Notes: generated by a model from the letters alone, not told the origin. Numbered from the stretch's first letter, positions 1 to 9,494 are shown. The stretch is 64,000 nt of DNA from Haloterrigena sp. H1 (GCF_005938085.1 NZ_SMZK01000001.1:1-64000), one strand, 5' to 3'. Numbers and translations are program-made.

Positions 1-385
1 CAGTTCGAGGATCGTCGACAGTTCCGACGCGTGACCGCGATCGGCAACACAGGCTCGCCGCGTGCAGCGAGTAGTCGGGAAACGAGTGCGATCCCGGATC
101 CGGAAGCTGATCGAACAGTCCCTCGAGCGACATGTGCAACACTATGTTACAGAGTGCCAAACGATTACCGGTGTGAACGCGACTCGAGCGTGATACGGTT
201 GGACAGAAGTCAATACGAAGTCGGTCGCGAATTCGCGACCGATCGTCACGTCGTTCTGTCCGACAATATGAGCAACGGATAGACGGGACAGCACAGCAGC
301 CAGCCCGTGACTGTTGAACTGTCGTTTTGGCCACGATCGATGTCGCGACCGGTCTCGCTGAAGAAAATCCCGTTCCAACCCCCAG
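1..385. other. Window edge, no convincing complete gene
   Basis: This stretch precedes the first clear gene. A reading frame starting with ATG at 133 on the minus strand begins plausibly (MSLEGLFDQLPDPGSHSFP) and stays open to the window edge, so it could be the 5' end of a gene that continues to the left. Its composition after about 25 residues is poor, and another frame (reading ADRGHASELSTILEL) looks more protein-like, so either this is not a gene or its frame is broken. The only firm content is the short repeat copy at 193-269. Confidence 0.3.
193..269 (-). repeat. Core-less copy of the nested palindromic repeat
   Basis: Read on the minus strand, this 77-bp element matches both flanks of the 109-bp repeats at 36393, 37221 and 50075, including the CGGACAGAACGACGTGACG and CTTCGTATTGACT segments. 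It lacks the inner hairpin: the middle arms GGTCGC and GCGACC are joined almost directly, giving a perfect 20-bp palindrome (two 10-base arms, CGGTCGCGAA on one side) around a GAATTC centre. Its ends are more diverged than those of the other copies, which fits an old or trimmed copy. Confidence 0.8.
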
Positions 386-547
386 TTATCGCCAGGCCGG
401 CAACGTCGGTGCGTCCTCGGCCTGCATGGAGAGCCAGGCACCGTCGGCAGAGATGTCCGCAATGACGTACTCATCGCTCGCGGCCGTCGAATCGATCGAA
501 CCGACGATAGTGTCGTCGGACGCCATGGCGTTGGGGGATACTGCCAT
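386..547 (-). CDS. Small conserved haloarchaeal protein (DUF7556-like)
   Basis: This gene encodes 53 residues beginning MAVSPNAMASDDTIVG and ending LPAWR. The segment YVIADISADGAWLSM resembles a family of about 50-residue Halobacteria-only proteins that I recall as DUF7556; the number is from memory. It has no membrane segment, metal ligands or recognisable enzyme motif, so its function is unknown. A TATA box at 571-578 lies 24-31 nt upstream, which suggests a leaderless transcript and supports the start chosen. It is divergent from the CBS-domain gene. Confidence 0.7.
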   Translation of the reverse strand: MAVSPNAMASDDTIVGSIDSTAASDEYVIADISADGAWLSMQAEDAPTLPAWR

Positions 548-570
548 GATAGTGAGCCACACCCACCACC

Positions 571-578
571 ATATAAAG
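571..578 (-). promoter_or_regulatory. TATA box for the 386-547 gene
   Basis: On the minus strand this reads CTTTATAT, centred about 27 nt before the ATG at 547, the usual archaeal spacing for a leaderless mRNA. Confidence 0.55.
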
Positions 579-648
579 TCATCGGATCTTACTGTCCGTT
601 CGCGATACCGATCGGAAATCGAATCAATCCTGGGTGTGAAACACTGGG

Positions 649-656
649 TTTATACT
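649..656 (+). promoter_or_regulatory. TATA box for the CBS-glyS operon
   Basis: TTTATACT lies 24-31 nt before the ATG at 680. It is back to back with the minus-strand box at 571-578, so the two genes appear to be divergently transcribed from about 80 bp. Confidence 0.55.
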
Positions 657-679
657 CATTTTAGCCGTACGGTGGGGAT

Positions 680-1531
680 ATGAACGTAGCCGACGCGATG
701 ACGCCTCGCGAGGACGTGGTGACCGTCGATCTGCCGGGTACCCGGACCGACGTGCTCGAGTATCTCCAGGAGCAGTCGTTCTCGTCCGTGCCGGTCGTCA
801 AAGCGACCGACGACGGCTCGAGTACCGCGGGCTGGTCACACGGGAGACGCTGATCGAACAGCCCGACGAGGACCAGCTCGTCATGCTCTTAGAAGAGGAC
901 GTGCCGACGACGACGGCCGACACGAGCCTCGAGGCCGTCGCCCGGACGATGGTCGAGGCGGGCGCACGGCGCGTGCCCGTCGTCGACGGCGAGTTCGAGG
1001 GAATCGTCACGGTGACGGACGTGATCCACGCGATCGCGACGGGCGACCAGGAGACCGACGCCACCGTCGAGTCCTACGTCAGTGAGGACGTGAACACGAC
1101 CTACGAGGGAGCGCCGCTGCCCGTCGCCGAACGGGGACTATCCTACGCGAACGTCCCCTACACCGTAGCGCTCGACGACGACGGTCGGATGAGCGGGATT
1201 CTCACGGAAGTCGACATCATCGACGTCGCCCGGATCGTCGAGGGCGAGGAGTCGACCGGTGACAACTTCGGCGATCAGGACGACGACTGGTCGTGGGAAG
1301 GGATCAAGGCCGTCGGCAGCCGCTATCTCCCCACGCGGGACATCGAGCTCCCGACGGGGCCGGTTCGGGAGTTCATGAGCGACGACGTAGTGACTGTCTC
1401 GGTCAGTACGTCGGTGCAGGAAGCAGCCCAGCGGATGATCAGCAACGACATCGAACAGATCCGTGGTCACGGGCGAAGACCTCGTCGGCATCGTCCGTGA
1501 CATCGACCTTCTGGAGGCACTTTATGAGTGA
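680..1531 (+). pseudogene. CBS-domain protein, two frameshifts (probably sequence errors)
   Basis: With its frame repaired this is an approximately 283-residue protein made of CBS pairs, a fold that binds adenine nucleotides and acts as a regulatory sensor. The CBS signatures are clear: SSVPVVK early, GARRVPVVDGEFEGIVTVTD in the middle, and a last repeat beginning VREFMSDDVVTVSV. The frame breaks near 812-822 (after KATDDG, where LEYRGLVTRETL continues one frame over) and again near 1459-1463 (after DIEQI, where VVTGEDLVGIVRDIDLLEALYE continues in the first frame). Its stop overlaps the glyS start by 8 nt, so the two are co-transcribed. Two breaks that restore each other, beside a third in glyS, suggest assembly errors and not decay. 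Confidence 0.8.
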
Positions 1532-3300
1532 GCAACAGCACACGGACGACAACACCGACAGCACGAGCGAGAAACTGGTCGAACTGGCCAAGCGACGCGG
1601 CTACTTCTTTCAGTCCTCAGGGGCCTACGGCGGCGTCGGCGGCTTCTACACCTTCGGGCCACAGGGTGCGGCCCTGAAAGGCAACGTCGAGGACGCCTGG
1701 CGCGATCGCTTCGCCCGTCGCGGAGGGCAACATGGAGATCGACGCGCCCACGATCATGCCCGAACCCGTCTTCGAGGCCTCGGGCCACCTCGACGGCTTC
1801 GACGACATGCTCGTCGAGTGTCCCGACTGTGGCGAGAGCCACCGCGCCGACCACATCGTCGAGGACAACACGATGTACGAAGACGCCGAGAGCCTCGAGA
1901 TCCCCGAAGTCGAGGAGGTCATCGCCGAGTACGAACTCGTCTGCCCCTCCTGTGGTGCCGGGCTGGCGGGCCAGGCCGTCGAAGACTTCAATCTCATGTT
2001 CGCGACGAACATCGGCCCCGGCGACTCCGATCCCGGCTACCTGCGCCCCGAGACCGCCCAGGGCATCTTCGTCGAGTTCCCCCGCCTCAAAGAGTACGCG
2101 CGCAACCAGCTCCCCTTCGGCGTCAGCCAGATCGGCCGCGCCTACCGCAACGAGATCAGTCCGCGGCGATCCATTATTCGAACGCGAGAGTTCACGCAGG
2201 CCGAACTCGAGTACTTCATCGACCCCGAAGTCGACGAGCCGGACCTCTCGAGCGTCGAGGACGTCGAAGTCACCCTCTATCCGGCCAGCGAGCAGAACAA
2301 AGACGACGGCGAGGCCTTCGAGACGACGATCGGCGCAGCCGTCGACGAGAACATCATCACGGACCCGTGGGTCGCGTACTTCCTTGGCGTCGCAAAGCCG
2401 TGGTACGAGGCTGTCGGCGTCGACATGGACCGGTTCCGCTATCGCCAGCACTTAGCCGGCGAGCGGGCCCACTACGCCAGCGACTGCTGGGACGCCGAAA
2501 GCGAGATCGACGGCAACTGGATCGAGATGGCTGGCTTCGCCCATCGGGGCAACTACGACCTCTCGAAACACGCCGAACACTCCGGCGACCGCTTTACGAT
2601 CTTCCGGCAGTACGACGAGCCACAGACCGTCGAGCGCGCCACCGTCGATCCCGACATGAGCTACCTCGGTCCTGAATTCGGCGGCGACGCACAGGCCGTC
2701 GTCGGCAAACTCGAGGACCTTGCCGCTCGCGACCGCGAGGCGTTCGACGGCGACACCGTCGAATTCGAACTCGAGGGCGAGACCCACGAGATCCCCGTCG
2801 AGAAGACCGGCTTTTCGGTCGACGAGGAGACGATCGCCGGCGAACACATCACCCCACACGTCGTCGAACCCTCCTTCGGTGTCGACCGGCTGGTCTACAC
2901 CGTCCTCCACCACGCCTACCGCGAGGACGAAGTCGACGGCGAGGACCGCACCTTCCTCGAGCTCGAGCCGGAAGTCGCGCCAACCTTTGTCGGCGTCTTC
3001 CCGCTGCAAAGCGACGACGAGCTTGAGACACAGGCCGACGCGATCGTCGAGGACCTGCGCGAGGCGGGGCTGTCGGTCACCTACGACGACTCGGGCAACA
3101 TCGGCCGGCGCTACCGCCGTCAGGACGAAGTCGGCACGCCGTTCTGTGTGACTGTCGACTACGAAACCATCGAAGACGAAGAAACGACGGTTACGGTCCG
3201 CGAACGGGATACGACCGACCAGAAGCGACTCCCGGTCGACGAACTCGCCAAGACGCTGTCGGCGATTCGGGCTGGCGACCTCGAGTTCGAATCGTTGTAG
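1524..3300 (+). pseudogene. glyS: Glycyl-tRNA synthetase, frame broken by one extra base
   Basis: This is a class II aminoacyl-tRNA synthetase that charges tRNA-Gly, about 591 residues when repaired, a normal archaeal length. The N-terminus MSEQQHTDD...KRRGYFFQSSGAYGG is followed by a zinc-binding pair of CxxC knuckles (CPDCGESH and CPSCGAG), class II motif 2 (AYRNEISPR) and motif 3 (EPSFGVDRLVY), then a C-terminal anticodon-binding domain. At 1711-1716 an extra C in a CCC run shifts the frame; without it the text reads DRFAVAEGNMEIDAPTIMPEP. The gene is essential and normally single-copy, so a sequence error is the likeliest explanation. It follows the CBS gene with an 8-nt overlap. Confidence 0.9.
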
Positions 3301-3576
3301 CGGAGACGCTGTCGCCAGTGGTGGCGGTACAGGTTTTGTTGCATCTGCGAGTGAACCCGAAGGGTGAACGAGCAGGCCGACGACCGATGTGAAGGCCCCA
3401 AAGGGCCGAAACGGAGGGAGGAAGCTTTTGATCAACCCTAAGCGGGAGCGAAGCTCCCGCGAGGTCCGAGAGAGCTTCGCTCTCTCGAGATTTCACCGAG
3501 CGACCGAAGGGAGCGCAGTGTAAAAGGTTGGAGGTGATCGACGGACTGAAGGTCACCTCTCACGAGGCACGACATA
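3301..3576. repeat. Intergenic region with two strong hairpins after glyS
   Basis: This 276-bp gap between glyS and the polyprenol kinase holds two near-adjacent perfect hairpins: 3442-3460 (arms GCGGGAGC and GCTCCCGC, loop GAA) and 3467-3487 (arms CGAGAGAGC and GCTCTCTCG, loop TTC). A further run, GGCCCCAAAGGGCC, lies just upstream (about 3392-3405). I see no reading frame that looks like a gene. The hairpins could act as a transcription terminator or mRNA stabiliser between the genes; that role is inferred. Confidence 0.6.
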
Positions 3577-4161
3577 ATGGCCGACGAACTGAAGCGGCGA
3601 CTCGTCCACGCCAGCGGCTCGGGGCTTGTCGTCCTCTATCTGCTCGCCGACGCCCTCGGGCTCGGGCTTACGTGGGCTCGGTTTCAACTCCTGTTGATTC
3701 TCCTCGCGGCCGGGGCGCTCGTCCTCGAGTTCCTGCGACTGCAGGTGGGACTCGACTGGCGGCTCTACGACGTGCTCACCCGTGAGTACGAGCAGGACAA
3801 CCCCGGGGCCTACGCGCTGTATCTGATCAGCATGGCTGCCGTCGTGGTCGTCTTCGAGCCGGCGATCGCCCTCCCCGCGATGTTGATGCTCGCGCTAGGC
3901 GATCCGATAAGCGGCACGGTCTCGGACAACACCCTCCAGCGAGTCAAGCCGCCGAAAGTGCTCATCACGATGTTTCTCGTCTCGACAGTCGTCGCGATCC
4001 CATTCCTGCCGGTTGCGGTGGCGCTGATCGCTGCCCTCGGGGCGACGATCGCCGACGGCGTCACCCTCGAGATCCGGACCTACATCATCGACGACAACCT
4101 GACGATCCCGATTTATGCTGCCTGTCTGGCGTGGGTGGCACTCGAGTTCGTGCCGGTCTAG
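3577..4161 (+). CDS. Dolichol/polyprenol kinase-like integral membrane protein
   Basis: This 194-residue protein resembles the CTP-dependent polyprenol/diacylglycerol kinase family (SEC59-like), which phosphorylates membrane lipid alcohols, the carriers for archaeal N-glycosylation. It has five or six hydrophobic segments and the family-type stretch LALGDPISGTVSD at about 108-120, followed by a basic KPPK loop. It follows glyS in the same orientation after a hairpin-rich gap. The family assignment rests on membrane topology and this motif; its exact substrate cannot be read from the sequence. Confidence 0.75.
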   Translation: MADELKRRLVHASGSGLVVLYLLADALGLGLTWARFQLLLILLAAGALVLEFLRLQVGLDWRLYDVLTREYEQDNPGAYALYLISMAAVVVVFEPAIALPAMLMLALGDPISGTVSDNTLQRVKPPKVLITMFLVSTVVAIPFLPVAVALIAALGATIADGVTLEIRTYIIDDNLTIPIYAACLAWVALEFVPV

Positions 4162-4306
4162 TGCCCGTCTCCGGCTGAACCACCGTGGCTGGCGTCGCTC
4201 GGTGACTGCACCGGCGCAAGCGACGGTCGAGCGCGAAAGCCACGGACGTTATGATATCGGCAAGCCCGTACCGTTCTGGGCCGCTCAAGACCGTGGCCAG
4301 CGAACG

Positions 4307-5530
4307 GTGACGCGACCTGTGTCACTGCTGAAGCCGAGAACGCGACTGTCGAACGCGCGGTCGTTTCTGTCGGACGGCCGCGGCGAAATCCTCGTCGCTG
4401 TCGCCACCGGCTGGTTTCTCTCGATCGGCGTCAGGCTCGCGTATCCCGTCTTGCTGCCCTTCCTCCGGCGGACCTACGGCCTCGATCTGACGACAGCTGG
4501 CCTCCTGTTGACCACACTCTGGCTCTGTTATGCGCTGGGACAGCTTCCCGGTGGGCTGCTGGCCGACCGGTTCGGCGAGGGAACCGTCCTCGTCGCGAGT
4601 ACGGTGATCTCGGCGGTGACGCTAGGCCTCGTCGCCGTCGCCGGCTCCGCGCCGGTCGTCTACCTCGCGACGGGAGCCTTCGGCTTCGGAACGGCATTGT
4701 ACGGCGTCGCCCGCTTTACGACGCTGTCCGACATCTACCCCGACAACGACGGCACCGCGATCGGGATCACGATGGCGGCGGGTCAGGCCGGCAATACGCT
4801 GTTGCCGCTGGCTGCTGGTGGCATCGCGACAGCCGTTACGTGGCAGTACGGCTTCGGACTGGCCGTCCCGGCGTTCGCCGTCGTCGCGGTCGGTCTTCGA
4901 CTCGTCGTTCCCGCACGCACCTCGAGCGCGACCAGTGCCGTCGACAGCGTCTCGCTCGAGACGGCACGCTACGTCGGCTCGCAGTTGCGCCGGCCTGAGA
5001 TCGTCACCGTGACCGCGATTCAGATCCTGACCTACTGCGTCTGGCAGGCGTTTACGGGCTTTTATCCGACCTACCTGATCGAGATCAAGGGGGTTTCCGA
5101 GGGGGTCGCGACCGGGCTGTTCAGCGCCTTTTTCGCGACCGGCATCGTCGTCCAGCCGCTAACCGGAAGGCTCTACGACCGGTTCGGCATCCGGACGGCA
5201 CTGCCGCCGGTTCTGAGCGTAGTCGTTGCGTCGCTGGTCGCGCTCCCCTTTCTCGAGGACTTCTGGCCCATCGCCGTCGGGACCGTCTTCCTCTCGAGCA
5301 TCCTCGGCTACGGGACGATCACGCTGCCGTACATGACCGCAGCGTTTCCCTCGGACATGAAGGGGACTGGGCTGGGCTTCCTGCGAACCGTCTACATGAC
5401 CATCGGGGCGGCCAGTCCGGTCCTGTTCGGTGCGCTCGCGGATCGAGGCTATTTCGACGAGGGCTATCTCGTGCTCGCCGGTCTCGTGGCGGTCGCGGTG
5501 GCGTTGACGTGGTGGCTCCCGGAGCAGTAA
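4307..5530 (+). CDS. MFS transporter
   Basis: This major facilitator superfamily secondary transporter has about 12 membrane segments in 407 residues. The loop after helix 2 carries a typical MFS motif (GGLLADRFGEG), with a second-half counterpart (GRLYDRFGIRTALP), showing the two-fold repeat. There is no ATG near the start; GTG at 4307 gives VTRPVSLLKPRTRLSNARS, and GTG at 4319 is the alternative. A GTTATGATATCG sequence at 4249-4260 could contain the promoter. The substrate is not evident from sequence. It overlaps nothing and is convergent with tspO. Confidence 0.8.
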   Translation: MTRPVSLLKPRTRLSNARSFLSDGRGEILVAVATGWFLSIGVRLAYPVLLPFLRRTYGLDLTTAGLLLTTLWLCYALGQLPGGLLADRFGEGTVLVASTVISAVTLGLVAVAGSAPVVYLATGAFGFGTALYGVARFTTLSDIYPDNDGTAIGITMAAGQAGNTLLPLAAGGIATAVTWQYGFGLAVPAFAVVAVGLRLVVPARTSSATSAVDSVSLETARYVGSQLRRPEIVTVTAIQILTYCVWQAFTGFYPTYLIEIKGVSEGVATGLFSAFFATGIVVQPLTGRLYDRFGIRTALPPVLSVVVASLVALPFLEDFWPIAVGTVFLSSILGYGTITLPYMTAAFPSDMKGTGLGFLRTVYMTIGAASPVLFGALADRGYFDEGYLVLAGLVAVAVALTWWLPEQ

Positions 5531-5554
5531 GCGGCTAGCGGGCGACCAATCCGC

Positions 5555-6055
5555 CTAGGCGTTCAGCCGCCAGAGTTCGAAATTGAGCACGGCCGCGAAG
5601 GTAATCCACGCGAGATACGGCACGAGCAAGGCTGCCCCACGGCGGTCGACCCGTCGGAACGCGAGGATCGTGCCGACGACGAGCACCCAGAGGGCGACGA
5701 TGATGCCGAACGCGGCCAGCGGTGCCTCGAGCGCGAAAAACGCCGGCGTCCAGACGACGTTGACCAGCATCTGGGCGGCGAACAGCCCCAGCGCGAGCCG
5801 CCGGCCGTCGGCGTCACTGCGCCAGACCAGCCACAATGCGACACCGAGCAGAGTAAACAGTAGAGTCCAGACGACCGGAAACGCGATCGTCGGCGGGTAG
5901 AACCACGGTTTCTCGAGGGCGCGAAACCACGGCGTGTCGGGTGATCCGATCGCGCTCGGTGCCGCCCCAACGAGGTTGACCAGCAGGACGAAGCCGACCG
6001 CGGTGAGGATCGACCCGACGTCAGGCAGGCGTTGACGGACCGTTCGGGTTTCCAT
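5555..6055 (-). CDS. tspO: TspO/MBR family tryptophan-rich membrane protein
   Basis: The 166 residues form five predicted membrane helices of the TspO/peripheral benzodiazepine receptor family, which binds porphyrins and has been linked to tetrapyrrole and stress responses. Diagnostic sequences are WFRALEKPWFYPP at about 43-55, FPVVWTLLFTLLGVALWLVW, and the helix QMLVNVVWTPAFFALE, plus the C-terminal FAAVLNFELWRLNA. Its length is usual for the family. A TATA box at 6079-6087 implies a leaderless transcript starting at the ATG. Confidence 0.9.
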   Translation of the reverse strand: METRTVRQRLPDVGSILTAVGFVLLVNLVGAAPSAIGSPDTPWFRALEKPWFYPPTIAFPVVWTLLFTLLGVALWLVWRSDADGRRLALGLFAAQMLVNVVWTPAFFALEAPLAAFGIIVALWVLVVGTILAFRRVDRRGAALLVPYLAWITFAAVLNFELWRLNA

Positions 6056-6078
6056 GCGACAGTGTAGGCTGTCTCGAT

Positions 6079-6087
6079 GTATATATC
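6079..6087 (-). promoter_or_regulatory. TATA box for tspO
   Basis: On the minus strand GATATATAC lies 24-32 nt before the tspO start at 6055, suiting a leaderless transcript. Confidence 0.55.
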
Positions 6088-6190
6088 AGCAGCCTAATCG
6101 GCCATACGTCATCCGGCACCACTGCAGCCACGAGATCACTTTCACTGTGCTATCTCAATCCTTAACAGCGCCCGCATCGAATCGCATCCA

Positions 6191-8623
6191 ATGGCAACGA
6201 CGGACGAGGACGTCGCGTCGATCGAGCATCCGTTGCTCGAGTCCGACTTCTTGGAACGCCGCCTCTACCAGCTGAAACTCGCGGGAACGGCCGCGAACCA
6301 CCACACACTCGTTTGTCTCCCCACGGGTCTGGGGAAGACGACGGTGAGCCTGCTGGTCACGGCCCGTCGACTCGACGAGGTCGGCGGCAAATCACTGATG
6401 CTCGCGCCGACGAAACCCCTCGTCCAGCAACACGCCGATTTCTACCGGGAGGCTCTCCAGATTCCGGACGAGGAGATCGTCGTCTTCACCGGTGACGTGA
6501 GTCCGGACGACCGCGCCGCAATGTGGAACGATGCAACGGTCGTGATGGCGACGCCGCAGGTGATCGAAAACGACCTCGTCGGGAGTCGCATCTCGCTTGC
6601 CGACGTAAGCCACATCACCTTCGACGAGTGCCACCGTGCGACCGGCGACTACGCCTACAACTACATCGCCGAACGGTACCACGCTGACGCCCGCGACCCG
6701 CTGGTGACTGGCATGTCGGCCTCGCCCGGCGGCGACGAGGAGGCCATCCTCGAGGTCTGTGAAAACCTCGGCATCGCGGAGGTCGAGGTGATGACCGAGG
6801 AAGACGCCGACGTCGACGAGTTCACCCACGAGACCGAGGTCGAATGGGAGCGCATCGACCTCCCCGACGACGTCCTCGAGATTCGGGATGCGCTGAACGA
6901 AGTCATCACAGATCGCCTCGAGAAACTCAAGGAACTGGGCGTGGCGAAGTCGACCCAACCCGATCAGTCCCAGAAAGACCTCAATCGGATGCGTGCAGAA
7001 CTCCAGCAGCTGATCAACAACGACCAGTCCGAGGGGTTCGAGGGGATGTCAGTCCACGCCGAGGTGATGAAACTCCGGCAAGCGGTCACGCTGGTCGAAA
7101 CCCAGAGCGTGGAGGCGTTGCGCCGGTACTTCGAGCGCCAGCGCAATCAGGCCCGCTCGTCGGGGGCCTCGAAGGCGAGCCAGCGGATGGTCTCGGATCC
7201 CCGCGTTCGCGAGGCCATGCAGAAGGCCGAGAGCTTCGACGAGCTCCACCCCAAATACCGCAAAGCGCGGATGCTCCTTGCCGAGACGCTGGGGCTCGAG
7301 GGCGGTGAGCGCGTGATCGTCTTCACCGAGTCCCGCGATACGGCCGAGGCGCTGACGGACTTCTTGAGCGAGAGTTTCGACGCGAAACGGTTCGTCGGAC
7401 AGGGCGACCGGGAGGGGTCAGATGGAATGACCCAGAAACAACAACAGGAGGTCTTAGACGAGTTCCGCGCAGGCGAGTTCGAGGTGCTCGTCTCGACGTC
7501 CGTCGCCGAGGAGGGGCTGGACGTTCCGGAGGTCGATCTCGTGCTCTTCTACGAACCCGTCCCGACCGCGATCAGATCGATCCAGCGCAAGGGCCGAACC
7601 GGCCGCCAGTCGGAGGGTCGCGTCGTCGTCCTGATGGCCGAGGACACCCGTGACGAGGCCTACTTCTGGATCTCCCGACGGCGCGAAAAAGAGATGGAAA
7701 GCGAACTGCGCGATCTGAAAGGGATGGCCAACGAGCTCGAGGACGAACTCGACGACTCCCAGCAGTCACTGACCGATTTCGAGGGCGAAACCGACAGTGA
7801 GTGCGGGGTGAAAGTAGACGGAAACGGCGGCAACGCCGACGCCGTCGGCGATTCTTCCACCGGAAGCGAGGGGGTTGCAGACCAGCCCGGCTTACAGGAG
7901 TTCGCCGACACGGAAGCGGACGCAGACGAGGACGGGGAAGTCGAAACACACGAGCCACACGCCGAGGGCGAAACCATCGAAATCATCGCCGACCAGCGCG
8001 AGATGGACGCCAACATCGCCCGCGACCTCTCGCGACGCGAGGAGATCGAGATCAGCCTCGAGACGCTCGACGTCGGCGACTACGTCCTCTCGGATCGGGT
8101 CGTCGTCGAGCGCAAGTCCGTCGCCGACTTCGTCGACTCGCTTGTCGGAGGTGACCGGTCGGTCTTCGAGCAGGTCGGCGCGATGGCGCGTCACTACTCG
8201 CGACCGATCGTTGTCGTTGAGGGCGAGGGGTTGTACGAACAGCGGGACATCCACCCGAACGCGATTCGGGGTGCGCTCTCGAGTCTCGCGGTCGACTTCG
8301 GCGCGAGCGTCTTGCGGACCGAAAGCGAAGCCGACACGACGGACCTACTCGCCGTGATCGCCGGCCGCGAACAGGCGACCGCCGATCGAGAGGTGTCGGT
8401 CCACGGTGAGAAAGGCACCAAGACCTTGAGCGAGCAACAGGAGTACGTCGTCGCCTCGATCGCCGAGATCGGCCCCGTCACGGCTCGCTCTCTCCTCGAG
8501 GAGTTCGGGACGGTCGAAAGCGTGATGATCGCGACCGAAGACGAGTTACAGGCAGCCGACGGCGTTGGACAGGTGACCGCCGAGCGAATTCGAGAAGTGA
8601 TCGGCAGCGACTATACTGGGTAA
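6191..8623 (+). CDS. hef: Hef helicase/nuclease (XPF-FANCM family)
   Basis: Hef is an archaeal repair enzyme that joins an SF2 helicase to an XPF/ERCC4 nuclease and acts on forked and stalled replication structures. In these 810 residues I see Walker A PTGLGKT (44-50), the DECH box (145-148), motif VI QRKGRTGR (about 464-471), an acidic linker (about 510-590), the ERCC4 nuclease with GDYVLSDRVVVERKSVADF (about 628-646), and a C-terminal helix-hairpin-helix region (EIGPVTARSLLEEFG and AADGVGQVTAERI). All domains are intact, unlike some archaeal homologues that lose the helicase or nuclease. A TTAAC sequence 27 nt upstream may be its TATA box. Confidence 0.95.
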   Translation: MATTDEDVASIEHPLLESDFLERRLYQLKLAGTAANHHTLVCLPTGLGKTTVSLLVTARRLDEVGGKSLMLAPTKPLVQQHADFYREALQIPDEEIVVFTGDVSPDDRAAMWNDATVVMATPQVIENDLVGSRISLADVSHITFDECHRATGDYAYNYIAERYHADARDPLVTGMSASPGGDEEAILEVCENLGIAEVEVMTEEDADVDEFTHETEVEWERIDLPDDVLEIRDALNEVITDRLEKLKELGVAKSTQPDQSQKDLNRMRAELQQLINNDQSEGFEGMSVHAEVMKLRQAVTLVETQSVEALRRYFERQRNQARSSGASKASQRMVSDPRVREAMQKAESFDELHPKYRKARMLLAETLGLEGGERVIVFTESRDTAEALTDFLSESFDAKRFVGQGDREGSDGMTQKQQQEVLDEFRAGEFEVLVSTSVAEEGLDVPEVDLVLFYEPVPTAIRSIQRKGRTGRQSEGRVVVLMAEDTRDEAYFWISRRREKEMESELRDLKGMANELEDELDDSQQSLTDFEGETDSECGVKVDGNGGNADAVGDSSTGSEGVADQPGLQEFADTEADADEDGEVETHEPHAEGETIEIIADQREMDANIARDLSRREEIEISLETLDVGDYVLSDRVVVERKSVADFVDSLVGGDRSVFEQVGAMARHYSRPIVVVEGEGLYEQRDIHPNAIRGALSSLAVDFGASVLRTESEADTTDLLAVIAGREQATADREVSVHGEKGTKTLSEQQEYVVASIAEIGPVTARSLLEEFGTVESVMIATEDELQAADGVGQVTAERIREVIGSDYTG

Positions 8624-8642
8624 GGCAGTCGGGAAACAGCGA

Positions 8643-9494
8643 TCAGTCGCTCGCGTCGGACGCGATGCCATCCTCGCCGGGGGGAACCGAACCGGCCGCT
8701 CCCTCCGCACGGGTGACGATCCGTTCAGCACCGATGACGCTCCCAACGGCGAGAAGAATGCCCGCGATGACGTCGATCAGCCAGTGGATGCCGAGGTACA
8801 TCGTCGAGAAAACGACACAGATCGTCACGAACGACGCGATCCCGAACCAGCGCGGGTACTCCCGTCGTGACCGCCAAGCGAACAGCATGACAACGACCGC
8901 CAGCGACGTATGGAGCGAGGGGAACACGTTCGTGTTCGCCGACACTGCCGCGGTGACCTCCTGTGTCTGCGGGTAAAACGAGTACATCAGTCCGTCGACG
9001 GACGAGAGGTGATTGCGCGGCCCGTAGACGATAAAGAGCGTATAACAGAGCGAGCCGATCAGGTAGTTGAACACGTATGCCAGAAGGAGTTCCTTGAGGT
9101 GGCGCTGGGACGGCAACAGGAAATAGAGGATGGGGGCGGTCACCAGCAGGAAGGGAAAGCCGAACATGTACATCGCCGAGAAGAACTCGAGCGTAACTGG
9201 GCGGGGAACGACGTCCTGGAGGACCGCGACGAACTCCCCTTCGAGAGCGTAGATCTCCGCGGTGAGATCCCAGTCGAGCGCGCGCGAGATCCGTAGACTA
9301 TGACCGTGGGTTGCTCGTTTTGCGAGGAAGAATACCCCCGCGACGCCGAGATACGGCGAGATTTCGGTGAGCCGACGATCGTAGTCGGCCGCCGTCCGTT
9401 TCAGAGCGGTTCGGTCGAGACAGATCGCACAGGTCCCGAGCAGGCCGACACAAACGACGAGTACCGTGAGTGATACGACGAATCCAAGTGCCAT
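8643..9494 (-). CDS. PAP2-superfamily membrane phosphatase/transferase
   Basis: This 283-residue multi-pass membrane protein belongs to the PAP2 (type 2 phosphatidic acid phosphatase) superfamily, closest in layout to the Aur1/Ipt1 inositol-phosphotransferase-like group. The catalytic pieces are NVFPSLHTSLAVV (active-site His) and TMYLGIHWLIDVIAGI (second His and Asp). These are the C2 and C3 motifs, facing the outside of the membrane in known members. It probably dephosphorylates or transfers a lipid head group; the substrate is unknown. An AT-rich run at 9637-9655 on the upstream side could supply the promoter, giving a leader of about 120 nt with GGAGA ahead of the start. Confidence 0.85.
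   Translation of the reverse strand: MALGFVVSLTVLVVCVGLLGTCAICLDRTALKRTAADYDRRLTEISPYLGVAGVFFLAKRATHGHSLRISRALDWDLTAEIYALEGEFVAVLQDVVPRPVTLEFFSAMYMFGFPFLLVTAPILYFLLPSQRHLKELLLAYVFNYLIGSLCYTLFIVYGPRNHLSSVDGLMYSFYPQTQEVTAAVSANTNVFPSLHTSLAVVVMLFAWRSRREYPRWFGIASFVTICVVFSTMYLGIHWLIDVIAGILLAVGSVIGAERIVTRAEGAAGSVPPGEDGIASDASD

Noticed and set aside
142..582. Long minus-strand frame of 146 residues near the left edge
   Set aside because: It overlaps the short conserved gene at 386-547 in another frame and crosses the palindromic repeat; its composition (arginine-rich) is typical of a shadow frame.
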